64,000 bases of DNA from Clostridia bacterium. Lineage in GTDB: Bacteria; Bacillota; Clostridia; Oscillospirales; CAG-272. The stretch's first letter is position 1. The number at the start of each line of letters is the position of its first letter. The translations under genes and the position numbers were made by a program. This document shows, in pieces, positions 55,940 through 64,000 of the stretch. The stretch covers positions 21,713 to 85,712 of the forward strand of contig JAFQPR010000062.1 of the NCBI GenBank assembly GCA_017411605.1, written 5' to 3'. The notes under the pieces are model-generated. The model worked only from the letters and a program-made list of their open reading frames with translations. It had not been told where the DNA came from and searched no databases.

Positions 55940-58900
55940 ACAAGCTATAGTTTGAATAGCCGTTTTCCACGGATGACTTAACGAATATACAATCGATTCC
56001 TTCTTCGGTTGCAACTACATTGCTAATTTCGGAAGATGCAATTCCTTCGGGAATGCTAATGGTAGTGTATTTTCCCGATGCTTTTCCAAAGATGATCGAG
56101 GACTCTGAGTTGCCGCCTTCAAGATTTACAAATGTGATACCCTTTGTAAGTATCTCACCGCCGTTTATCTCGGCAACAGCTTTACAAAGTGCGTGACTGA
56201 AGTCAAACAGAAGAACGTTTTCATTCGAAGATCCCTCAAGATCTAAGGAACAGTTATTAAACGTAATGTTACAGAACTGATCGGGATCGGCTTCCTTAAA
56301 CGCGTTGGTCGTCAATACCGAATCGGTAATAGCCCCCTCTGTCAATACTATATCAACATTATCGAAAACAAAGTCAAATCCGTTTCCACCGGGATATGCT
56401 GCCCAGCCACCCGTCGAGGGATCCCAGCTTGAGAATTTCATAAACGGATGAGAGCCGAGGACAAACGATCCGTTCTTGATATTCAAAGCAGTATTATTAG
56501 TTGTCTTTTTCTGCGCTGAAAATACTACTCTATCTGTAGACGTAAACGTATGTCCACCAAGGTCAAAGGTAATGGAATAAGTCTGGCTTAAATTGTTATA
56601 CTGACCTTCTTTATAAGTGAAATCACGGCGCATCAAAATTACGGACCCGTTCACCTTTGCATTGCTTAGCGCACTTGTCGCATTATCTCTTCCAAAGTAC
56701 GGTGTCGCAAGAACAAGTTTACCTCCGAGGAATACCACGAAGGGATACGTATTAGCATCGGTATACTTATAAGGAATAGTTCCATACTCGGTTATAACAT
56801 CCTCGCCGAGAGTATATACAACGTCAGTGCCCGAAGCGACGCCTTCGGAATATGAAAGCTTTGATCCGCTGACCGAATCAAACTGCTGATTGGTTATCTC
56901 AACACCGTTTGCAAGAATGCATTTTATATATCCATCTAATCCTTTGCCAAATTTAATTGTATCAGCGTTGTCCTTGGTTGCGAACTCAGCCATTCCTACC
57001 GTTCTATCGGAAATGATCTGACCGCCGTTTACCGTTACGTGGAATACCGCGCCAAGACCTGAACGATTTTGAAGATTAAACATTATCTCGCTTGCGTGAC
57101 TGCCGGTATAGTCGAATATACAATCGTTAAAGACCATATTTGCCGTTATTGTATTAGAGGTAGCTCCCACGCCGTCCTCCCATGTTTCTATAATAACGTT
57201 ATTTGCCTTTTCCGATACAAAACGAACGTTTTCAAATTCAAAATCGAAGTAAACGTCACCATTAAGGCCGCCGCCATAGTTATAGCAGAAGAATGCACTC
57301 CACTCTTTGTTTACCATGGTTCCGTTCTTAACTGTAAGCTTACCGCCGTCAAATGCGCCGCCGCTATAATATCCCTCAAGGATATATGGCGATGCCGCCT
57401 TGGTAATAGTGAATCCGCCAAGGTCAAGAGTTATACTACCCTTAAGATTAGATATGAAAGCACCGTTTGTCTGAGAAACGTTATTTCTAAGAAGGATTAC
57501 ATAATCACCACTTGGATTTTGCATTGCTTTATTGGCAGCATCGGTGACATTCTGATAAGCGCCGATGTAAGCTTTAGCCTTTGTGAATAGTACTACAGGG
57601 TACTCATCCGCCGAGGACTCATCCTTAGGAATAAAACCGTAATCGGTTTCTACGTCATATGCGTTTTTCGCAATTGCCGTAAAGGTGGTATTATCTTCGC
57701 AAACGAAGCTGTAGCTCATATTGTCAAGCGATTCAAGAATGGATATAGCATCGCCTGAACCTACCTTCATATTTAAGGTATTGATCTCATATTCATTAGG
57801 AATATCAAAAGTAATGTTTACATTTTCGCCTTTTTTGTAAAGTCCACCGCCGTTTGCGCTCACGTTTGCGCCTGCAATTTCAACGATATATTCACCGTTA
57901 ATAACATTAGCTTTTTCTACGAAGCTTCTACCAAGATAGCTCTGTGTTGCGGCATTGAAGTGCCATTGATCCTGAGTATCGTATTCCGAACATCCCTTGG
58001 GACTTACGAGAGAAGCATAAGGATCGGATTCAACGTAAGCGCTCTGCTGCTGTTGCACTTTGTTTATTCCTTCTTCGAGGTCAGCACGCTTTTCGGTGTA
58101 TATCTGACCTATAACGAAAGGCATATTAGACATATCGCTGCCGATTACTGACGCAAGGTCATCTCTTACGTCTGAAGCAAGGTAATCAAGAAGCTCAGCA
58201 TATACGTCTGCACCGCCATTGTAGGTCTCCTCTTCGCCTTGCATCCACCACATACCCTTAATTACGGGAGTATAACCCATGCGGCGAAGCTCAGCTACCG
58301 CGGATTCAACAGTATTTATAAAGTTGACATAAAGGTCTCCTGTCTTATTTCCGTCGGTTGAAATACCCTTATCTGAAATATAAGAAGGAGATGTCCATGT
58401 TCCGAAGTTGGTAGCTGCCCACGAATCGGTAACGGGATAAAGCGCGGTTGCGCCCTGTGCATATTTGATAATAGCATTCATCTCTCCCGTATTTCCGAGA
58501 GCTGCCGCGATTCCGAGCTCTGCGCCCGCGGTATTTGTATTATTACCAAATCCGAGCTTAACGGGAGCAAACGAGGACTGCCACTTTTCACCGTATCCGT
58601 AATAAAGAATGTTATTAAATCCATTCGTGTATCTCGGATCTGCCATCTGAGCTGAAGTCAATCCCTCTGCGTATCCTACCGCATTTGACTGACCGCCGAT
58701 AAGCCATACGTTGATCTCACCCTTGCTTTCCTCCGCGGGAGCTTCTTTAATAGTGAAATCAAACTGATTTGCTCTGTTGAAGAGTATTTCTTTACCCTCG
58801 TTATTAGCTGTTCTGCAAGTCGAAACGTATTCTACCGATACGTCCTTACCGCCGTTTCTGAAGTAGAGCATAGCAACCATTCCTGTTTTGAATCCGTATG

Positions 58901-61745
58901 CTCTGTCCATCTTCTGCGGATCTATGAGGAACTGATGGACCGTATTTCCATGATCGCCGATGTCTTCTCTCATAACGATATTGTTATAATCGATATGTCC
59001 CGAAAGAACAAGCGCGATATTTGCGTGCTTTCTGACAAATTCGTCCCAGATCTCATCACCGTTATTATACTTGAGATAATGCTCATTGGTTGTTCCCGTA
59101 GGCTTTGGAGCAGCATAATCACCGCCGTCAATAGTAGTTCCGTCAGCGTACATATAACCGTGAGTTGTAACTATTACTCTTCTGTGATTATTCTGTGCAA
59201 CAACGTCATTTGCCCAGGCAAGAACATCATCATTTGCGCCATACTCGAGAGCGAGAAGCATATAAGGCGTTCCATCTACCTCGAAGTTCATATAATAGTT
59301 ATAAACGTCATTCCCCTGGTAATATCCTGTGATATTCTTGGTAAGACTTGTTTCATCCTTGAAGTTTTCGTTAAATCCCGTATCCCAAGGACGCATAAAG
59401 TCGTGGTTACCGCCTATAACCGAGTAAGGGATATTGTTCGCGCCAAGCTTGCTTACGATAAGATTCTTAGCATATGCCCATTCTACACTTGCGGAGCCTG
59501 TTCCATCCGCGAGCTTGCCGTTATCAATTATATCTCCGAGGCCGAAGACATATTTCATCTTCTTTGTATTGTAATTGTTTGCTATCCAATTATAGATATA
59601 CTCGGTATAGTTCGTGCCGTTAACGGCATCCTGATATACCATAAACTGAGTATCACCCACAACAGCGAAGGAATAATCGTAATCCTCGGTGGTGAAATCC
59701 TTCTCATAGAAGAGGTGAGCCATATCGTAGCCGTTGCCCGATTGGTCTATAACAACATCAGCCGTTGCCTGATCGCCCGTCGTATTATAATAAGCAATAA
59801 GGCTATCCTTATTTGCTTCAACTCCGTTTTTATATGAAGCCATTATCTCATCGGCACTCAGCGCTCTGTTATGAAGAGCAACGTTTTTCATATTTCCGTG
59901 CCAATAAAGTGATGTGCGAACGCAAGCACCAAGAGAAACGGGGCCTGTCAGCTTCATCTTCTGCATATCCATAGTGAAAACGTAACCTGACTTCGTGTAC
60001 GTATCTACAAGCTTACCGTCAACGTAACACATGAATACGGTATTATTTCCTACGGTTTCGTGAGTTATAGCAACGTGAACAAACGCGTTTCTTCTAACGT
60101 CATAGTTAAATGCGTGATTTATCTTATTCTCACCGTTCTCGTAAATATAAATACCGGGTTTACCACCACTCTTGATCTCAAACTGGAAGCTATCACCATT
60201 GCTATTAGGATAGTTGCCTATTATTACACCTGGTCTGTCAACGTTCATTGGAGCATATATAAGCGCCTCGTACGTATAGGGTGCAACGTCAAGATCCTTA
60301 GTTAAATATATGGGCTCTTCGGTTTCGGTAAAGGTTCTGCCCTCTGTAGGCTTCCACTCCGAGTAGTTCGCGTGATATCCGTTGCCCGACTTATCTTCGA
60401 TAAATCCGTCCTTAGTAGCAGTAAGATCGTAATAAGCGATTACACCATCATCAGCTACATCAACTCCGTTTGTATAGGAGCTCTTGATCTCATCCGCGCT
60501 GAGCGCTCTGTTATGTACAGCTATATTTTTGATGCTTCCCTTCCAATAAAGATTGGGGCGTCCGCACTGACCTATGGACACTTTTCTTGTTTTTGCATAC
60601 GCTTCGGGATCAAGTGTAAATACATAGTTCGCCACTGTGTAAGAATCTACCAGCTCACCGTCTACGTAGCATTTAAAGATAGTATCACTTCCAACGGTTT
60701 CGTGAGTTATAGCAAGATGAACGAAAGTGCCACGTCTTATATCATAATTAAACTGATAATTGACCTTGGCTGCTCCCTCGTCCCAAATATAGATGCCGGG
60801 GCGTCCATTACCTCTTACCTGGAACAAGAAGCTATCCCCACCCGCATTTGGATAGTTCGCTATAATTGTTCCCGTATCGGTTACTCCGGGAGGCGCATAT
60901 ACTACAGCCTCGTAAGTAAACGGAGCCTCGGTGTAGTCCTTGGTAACGTAAGGAATATTAGTTGTTTGTGTAAACGTTGTTCCCTCGGCGGGTCTCCAAT
61001 TTTTATTACTTGCGTGATTCTTATTCAATGATTGATCAACAAATATTCCATCTTTGACGTCCGTAAGATCGTATGCATAAAGAAGACTCGTGTCAGTAGT
61101 ATTGTAAAACGTAGCTGCGTGATCTGCAGCGATCTGCGTTTCCGTTCTGATACCTTTATACATAGCAAGATTTTTTAAAACACCTTTGAAGTAAGAGCCG
61201 TTTCCGTCACGTCTGTCACCACCTATGACAAGCGTATGGGTGGTATTGTACATATCAGTTGCGGCATTAGAATAAGTAATAGTTGCGTTAGTATTCTTTC
61301 CGTTTACGAAAAGAGTAGCTACACCCGTAGCTGTATCAACGGTAACTGCTATCTTAGCAAACTTAGGATCGGCATCGGTACCCATGTGCTGAGTAATATC
61401 ATAGTCAATCGTCAGATAGCAGGTTCCGCAATCAATGAAAACAAATACTTTTCCAGCCCGAATCTCAAATGCATACGCATCGGGATTGTTATAGTTTGAT
61501 ATTATTGCTCCCGCTCTGTCCGCTTTTTTGTAAGCATCGGGAATATAAAGCTCAGCTTCGAACGTTATCGGTCCATCAGGCTTTAAATTACCGTGCATTT
61601 CATAAAGCTCTGCTGCGGTGAATTTTTTGCCCTCAATGTTCGCCGCATCCGTTTTCAATGACATTGCGAAAAACACGCCTATCGTCAGACAAAAAACTGC
61701 AAGAGCTATGAATAATTTTCGTGAATTTAACAGTTTTGCTCTCAT
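55089..61745 (-). CDS. Giant secreted protein B: three LamG domains, metallophosphoesterase, SASA-type esterase
   Basis: The 2218-residue product has a signal peptide (about 1-35) and three LamG/ConA-like domains (about 50-225, 270-420, 485-635; the last two share LHNRALSADEI or HNRALSADEI). A calcineurin-like phosphoesterase at about 690-985 shows VVGDTQFM, GLGDIIDNG, IGGNHDF, VTTHGYMY and LSGHIDYNN; the last motif has Ile-Asp in place of the usual His. An SASA-type esterase at about 1005-1285 shows VWLIGGQSNAVGYA, GMWWMQGEEE and QDQWHFNAATQ. Two large beta repeats (1368 and 1652 onward, with EYGTIPYKY and LDLGGFTI) precede the C-terminal module (about 1934-2218), which is nearly identical to that of giant A. 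The same catalytic pair occurs in giant A in the reverse order. Confidence 0.88.
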   Translation of the reverse strand: MRAKLLNSRKLFIALAVFCLTIGVFFAMSLKTDAANIEGKKFTAAELYEMHGNLKPDGPITFEAELYIPDAYKKADRAGAIISNYNNPDAYAFEIRAGKVFVFIDCGTCYLTIDYDITQHMGTDADPKFAKIAVTVDTATGVATLFVNGKNTNATITYSNAATDMYNTTHTLVIGGDRRDGNGSYFKGVLKNLAMYKGIRTETQIAADHAATFYNTTDTSLLYAYDLTDVKDGIFVDQSLNKNHASNKNWRPAEGTTFTQTTNIPYVTKDYTEAPFTYEAVVYAPPGVTDTGTIIANYPNAGGDSFLFQVRGNGRPGIYIWDEGAAKVNYQFNYDIRRGTFVHLAITHETVGSDTIFKCYVDGELVDSYTVANYVFTLDPEAYAKTRKVSIGQCGRPNLYWKGSIKNIAVHNRALSADEIKSSYTNGVDVADDGVIAYYDLTATKDGFIEDKSGNGYHANYSEWKPTEGRTFTETEEPIYLTKDLDVAPYTYEALIYAPMNVDRPGVIIGNYPNSNGDSFQFEIKSGGKPGIYIYENGENKINHAFNYDVRRNAFVHVAITHETVGNNTVFMCYVDGKLVDTYTKSGYVFTMDMQKMKLTGPVSLGACVRTSLYWHGNMKNVALHNRALSADEIMASYKNGVEANKDSLIAYYNTTGDQATADVVIDQSGNGYDMAHLFYEKDFTTEDYDYSFAVVGDTQFMVYQDAVNGTNYTEYIYNWIANNYNTKKMKYVFGLGDIIDNGKLADGTGSASVEWAYAKNLIVSKLGANNIPYSVIGGNHDFMRPWDTGFNENFKDETSLTKNITGYYQGNDVYNYYMNFEVDGTPYMLLALEYGANDDVLAWANDVVAQNNHRRVIVTTHGYMYADGTTIDGGDYAAPKPTGTTNEHYLKYNNGDEIWDEFVRKHANIALVLSGHIDYNNIVMREDIGDHGNTVHQFLIDPQKMDRAYGFKTGMVAMLYFRNGGKDVSVEYVSTCRTANNEGKEILFNRANQFDFTIKEAPAEESKGEINVWLIGGQSNAVGYAEGLTSAQMADPRYTNGFNNILYYGYGEKWQSSFAPVKLGFGNNTNTAGAELGIAAALGNTGEMNAIIKYAQGATALYPVTDSWAATNFGTWTSPSYISDKGISTDGNKTGDLYVNFINTVESAVAELRRMGYTPVIKGMWWMQGEEETYNGGADVYAELLDYLASDVRDDLASVIGSDMSNMPFVIGQIYTEKRADLEEGINKVQQQQSAYVESDPYASLVSPKGCSEYDTQDQWHFNAATQSYLGRSFVEKANVINGEYIVEIAGANVSANGGGLYKKGENVNITFDIPNEYEINTLNMKVGSGDAISILESLDNMSYSFVCEDNTTFTAIAKNAYDVETDYGFIPKDESSADEYPVVLFTKAKAYIGAYQNVTDAANKAMQNPSGDYVILLRNNVSQTNGAFISNLKGSITLDLGGFTITKAASPYILEGYYSGGAFDGGKLTVKNGTMVNKEWSAFFCYNYGGGLNGDVYFDFEFENVRFVSEKANNVIIETWEDGVGATSNTITANMVFNDCIFDYTGSHASEIMFNLQNRSGLGAVFHVTVNGGQIISDRTVGMAEFATKDNADTIKFGKGLDGYIKCILANGVEITNQQFDSVSGSKLSYSEGVASGTDVVYTLGEDVITEYGTIPYKYTDANTYPFVVFLGGKLVLATPYFGRDNATSALSNAKVNGSVILMRRDFTYKEGQYNNLSQTYSITFDLGGHTFTSTDRVVFSAQKKTTNNTALNIKNGSFVLGSHPFMKFSSWDPSTGGWAAYPGGNGFDFVFDNVDIVLTEGAITDSVLTTNAFKEADPDQFCNITFNNCSLDLEGSSNENVLLFDFSHALCKAVAEINGGEILTKGITFVNLEGGNSESSIIFGKASGKYTTISIPEGIASSEISNVVATEEGIDCIFVKSSVENGYSNYSLYPEVMVGYKIKSSVSLYSNLVYNIYVPINDYLSSVSVNGENVTLVEGMITELADGKYYRIPVSLAVADSLDDIELSVSLISGDSTVSAKWTLNVAKYAKAVLSGNESDEEKALVCDMLSYARAAYVYFNTTGRVSDEELLHAKALVDEIIGMDYDANNAPEMNEEAINTVGGEISSASVDLGEKISLVFVVGSGYAPEDFEFTMGGVKLEKTVVGNKVYLTTYGYAIRNTVEYTVSGTDISGSFNLMCYYENTSASVQALLARLIKYSESAEVYKNFVVGKEM

Positions 61746-61783
61746 TTTTCTCTCCTTAATTGTTTATTTAGCACTAGCAATAC

Positions 61784-61812
61784 TTGACACTGCTAATCCT
61801 CTATGATATAAT
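61784..61812 (+). promoter_or_regulatory. Consensus sigma-A promoter of the AraC gene
   Basis: TTGACA, 17 bases and TATAAT, 78 bases upstream of the ATG at 61890. Confidence 0.9.
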
Positions 61813-61819
61813 TATAGCA
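61811..61819 (-). promoter_or_regulatory. Extended -10 promoter of giant B, overlapping the AraC promoter
   Basis: On the minus strand TGCTATAAT overlaps the last two bases of the plus-strand -10. There is no good -35, so activation by the divergent AraC protein is plausible. Confidence 0.55.
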
Positions 61820-61889
61820 ATAAAATTTACAAAATAAAATTCACAATACAAGATTTATATACTAAAAAGATATAAAAAAGGCGCATTAT

Positions 61890-62780
61890 ATGGAAAAATA
61901 TACTACATTTGACGTAATTAGGAACGAGGATATTCAAAGTTTTTGCGGACTCGAAAATGAAATATCCTTAGCACCCTTCCCTGCAAACGACATTCTCCCC
62001 TTGGATATAAGTCGTTTTGGAATTACTTTTCCCGACAAGAACTACCGAATAAAAAGGAATCCTGCCCCCTGCTTTATAGTTGAGTACATATGCTCAGGTG
62101 TTGGCTACATTGAAATAAATGGGACAAAGTATAAGCTTACTGCAAATGATATATATATAGTTCACCCAGGTGACTATGTTGAATACTATGCTGATAAGAA
62201 GAATCCTTACAAAAAATACTGGATAAACTTTCGTTCCTCCTTCTTTTTTGAGTTTTTAAAAAGCTATAATTTGAACGATAGAGTTATACACGGACTTGAT
62301 ATTTCAAAGCATTTTGAAGACATCTTCGAGCTTGAAAAAATCTCTCGAAGAAATGACGATCTGTATTTACCGGTAAGTAAAATTCTTTTCTCTATGATAG
62401 TTGATATAGCCATTTACAAAAAGAGTCTGCTCGAAAGTAAAGAGCTTGGACTTGCGAGAACCATTAAAGATTATTTGCAGTTCGGATTTAATGAGGATAT
62501 CACTATGGATTTGCTCGAAAAGCGCTTTTACCGTTCAAAATCGCAGATAACAAAGCTTTTCAAGGCGGCGTATAACATTACGCCTTATGCTTATCTTCTT
62601 GATATCAGAATCGAGTTTGCAAAAAACATTTTAAAAACTTCAAAAACACCAATCAAAGAAATTGCCGAATACCTCAGGTTTTCCTCGGAATATCATTTTT
62701 CGGGAAGCTTCAAAAAGAAAGTCGGTATTTCTCCAAGAAAATACAGAGCTCAGTTTACTAATTCAAATAAAGAATTATAA
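61890..62780 (+). CDS. AraC-family transcriptional regulator
   Basis: The 296-residue protein has an N-terminal cupin-like sensor (about 45-130, with CSGVGYIEINGTKYKL and YIVHPGDYVEYYA) and a C-terminal AraC double helix-turn-helix (about 190-290, with MDLLEKRFYRSKSQITKLF and IKEIAEYLRFSSEYHFSGSF). It is divergent from giant B with overlapping promoters and is its likely activator. A terminator-like hairpin follows at 62863. Confidence 0.92.
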   Translation: MEKYTTFDVIRNEDIQSFCGLENEISLAPFPANDILPLDISRFGITFPDKNYRIKRNPAPCFIVEYICSGVGYIEINGTKYKLTANDIYIVHPGDYVEYYADKKNPYKKYWINFRSSFFFEFLKSYNLNDRVIHGLDISKHFEDIFELEKISRRNDDLYLPVSKILFSMIVDIAIYKKSLLESKELGLARTIKDYLQFGFNEDITMDLLEKRFYRSKSQITKLFKAAYNITPYAYLLDIRIEFAKNILKTSKTPIKEIAEYLRFSSEYHFSGSFKKKVGISPRKYRAQFTNSNKEL

Positions 62781-62862
62781 ATTCACATTGTCATCATATA
62801 AACACAAATTATCATATCTATAGACTCGGTGCTTTGACAATGTTTATTTACTTTTTAAATCA

Positions 62863-62900
62863 AAAAGGCTTACTCGCACAAGGCTAGCAAGCCTTTTATT
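62863..62900. terminator. Terminator between the AraC gene and the third peptide gene
   Basis: AAAAGGCTT/AAGCCTTTT, 9 bp, with a 17-base loop and a following ATTTG. It resembles the hairpin at 36137 in sequence and in its place beside a peptide gene. Confidence 0.75.
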
Positions 62901-62951
62901 TGTTTGTTCTTCTGATTGGTTTATACGCTTAGATCAAAACTCAATCGAGAT

Positions 62952-63131
62952 TTAAGCAAGATCAAAGTCCCAGATACCGTCGTTATCTTCTTTGGGTGTC
63001 GTTTCGGTACCCGGAGAGGTAGTTATGATATCTTCCATTCCAAGCTCAATAAACTCAAGCTCGGGAGCCATATAACTCATAACCCCGAATTCATTCTTTT
63101 CATTCTGCATTCCGAATTTTGAATTCTGCAT
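62952..63131 (-). CDS. 59-residue acidic peptide, copy 3, downstream of a third giant
   Basis: The ATG at 63131 follows AAGGAGGGG and lies 13 bases after the stop of the giant. From MSYMAPELEFIELGMED onward the peptide matches copies 1 and 2, with the identical middle IITTSPGTETTP and end DNDGIWDFDLA. It has an additional N-terminus of 17 residues (MQNSKFGMQNEKNEFGV) that looks derived from a short nucleotide repeat (GCATTCTGAATTC-like). A start at the internal ATG of MSYMAPE would restore the short form, but the strong ribosome site favours 63131. Confidence 0.8.
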   Translation of the reverse strand: MQNSKFGMQNEKNEFGVMSYMAPELEFIELGMEDIITTSPGTETTPKEDNDGIWDFDLA

Positions 63132-63144
63132 TAAACGCCCCTCC

Positions 63145-64000
63145 TTATTCGGTCACTACCGACGCTTTGTAATCTCTTGCGCTCTGACAATACTTCCAGA
63201 AGCGCGCTACAAGATTTTCAAGCTCTGCATCATTTTGAGTCTTTGCCCACTCGTAATATGCTCTGATATGGAAGCTGCCCGACTCCGTACCGTTTACGGT
63301 ATAGGTCACAGTTTCGCATACCGCGTACGCGTAAGCATCTATATCAACGTACGCACCTGTGCTGTTTGTACCCGATACCGTGTTAACTTCTACGCCACCG
63401 ATATAGAATTTATACGAGCTTGCGTCAGCTCCGTCTGCAAGATAGAATCTCATTGCGGGCGTGCCGTCAAGAACGAAGGTTGCACCCTTAAGACCGTTTG
63501 TTGCCGCAGTAGCGCTTCCCTCTATCGCAGGCGCATTATTCTCGTCATAATTCTCACCGAGAATTTCATCTATCCTTGCGATAGCTTCCGCATCGACAGT
63601 TCCGAAGTGCGCGTATGCCGCTCTTACGTATGAGAGCACGTCGCATACAAGAGTCTTTTCTACATCGGTACCGTCAGCGAGTATCTTCTCGGCATACTTG
63701 ATTATACCAAAGCTAAACGTTGCCGTAGCATTCTTTCCATCGACTGTAAGATTTGCAATGAGTTCAATATTTCTTGCTGCTTCTTTTGCGGAAAGCTCAA
63801 TTGAAATGCGATAATAGTCACCGCTATCAAGAGTTACGGTCGCTACGTCATATTCACTTTGCGCCTTTCCGTCAAGCGTGAAGCTGTTTAGGAAGTCTTT
63901 TACGGGAACGTAAACGTTAAGGATAAGATCTCTGTCAAGCGTGAGGCTCATCTTTGGAACGAAGTCAACATTCGCGAGCGACTCGGGTCTGAGTCTGTAC
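63145..64000 (-). CDS. C-terminal part of a third giant secreted protein
   Basis: The frame is open from the stop at 63145 to the window edge (about 284 residues; the apparent ATG at 63951 is internal). It is homologous over its length to the C-terminal modules of giants A and B: both families have a strand region with NVYVPVKDFLNSF, a helix SYVRAAYAHFGT, GLKGATFVLDGTPAMRFYL, and a final helix ending ARFWKYCQSARDYK. Identity is moderate, so this copy is older than the A/B duplication. The upstream part, which would show the enzymes, lies outside the window. Confidence 0.85.
   Translation of the reverse strand, partial: YRLRPESLANVDFVPKMSLTLDRDLILNVYVPVKDFLNSFTLDGKAQSEYDVATVTLDSGDYYRISIELSAKEAARNIELIANLTVDGKNATATFSFGIIKYAEKILADGTDVEKTLVCDVLSYVRAAYAHFGTVDAEAIARIDEILGENYDENNAPAIEGSATAATNGLKGATFVLDGTPAMRFYLADGADASSYKFYIGGVEVNTVSGTNSTGAYVDIDAYAYAVCETVTYTVNGTESGSFHIRAYYEWAKTQNDAELENLVARFWKYCQSARDYKASVVTE

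Overview
The window reads as a chromosomal segment of a low-to-moderate GC, Gram-positive anaerobe of the class Clostridia, probably an uncultured gut or rumen member near Oscillospirales or Christensenellales. This placement is inferred from strong GGAG-type ribosome sites, consensus sigma-A promoters, lipoprotein and signal-peptide architectures, a glycyl-radical enzyme with its activase, RqcH and MnmM, and very large secreted proteins ending in a module common in Clostridia. No rRNA, tRNA, CRISPR array, transposase, prophage or origin was seen. Both ends cut genes: metY on the left and a large secreted protein on the right.

Left part (1-8.3 kb): a truncated metY lies downstream of a lipoprotein with two SGNH esterase domains. 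Facing away is a three-gene operon of a small membrane protein, a short glycyl-radical enzyme and its radical-SAM activase, closed by a strong bidirectional terminator.

Envelope and translation block (8.3-25.9 kb, all on the minus strand): cca, a degenerate DapF-like protein, rqcH and mnmM, then two paralogous coiled-coil/InlB-repeat secreted proteins and a 2016-residue membrane protein. The last has a long acidic cytoplasmic tail that ends in a domain resembling the C-terminal half of ribosomal protein uL15.

Glycan block 1 (26-36.1 kb): a CE15-like esterase, an AraC regulator divergent from an operon of ThuA-like, Gfo/Idh/MocA, lyase-like and NodB-like proteins, then a TVP38/DedA-type membrane protein and sn-glycerol-1-phosphate dehydrogenase.

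Glycan block 2 (36.2-54.8 kb): a divergent LysR regulator faces a compact minus-strand run, about 17.4 kb, that looks like one operon. It holds a sialate-O-acetylesterase-type secreted protein, a deacetylase lipoprotein with BspA-type repeats, a cytoplasmic GH78-like rhamnosidase, a cytoplasmic metallophosphoesterase, a 2329-residue esterase/phosphoesterase giant and a 43-residue peptide. The enzymes suggest de-acetylation and cleavage of a rhamnose-containing glycan. No transporter is present in the window.

Glycan block 3 (54.9-64 kb): a second giant (2218 residues) with the same catalytic modules in another order, its own near-identical 43-residue peptide, a divergent AraC regulator, and a third giant/peptide pair that runs off the right edge. 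The repeated pairing of a giant protein carrying one shared C-terminal module with a tiny conserved acidic peptide encoded immediately downstream is the strongest candidate here for an undescribed system. The uL15-like tail is the second.
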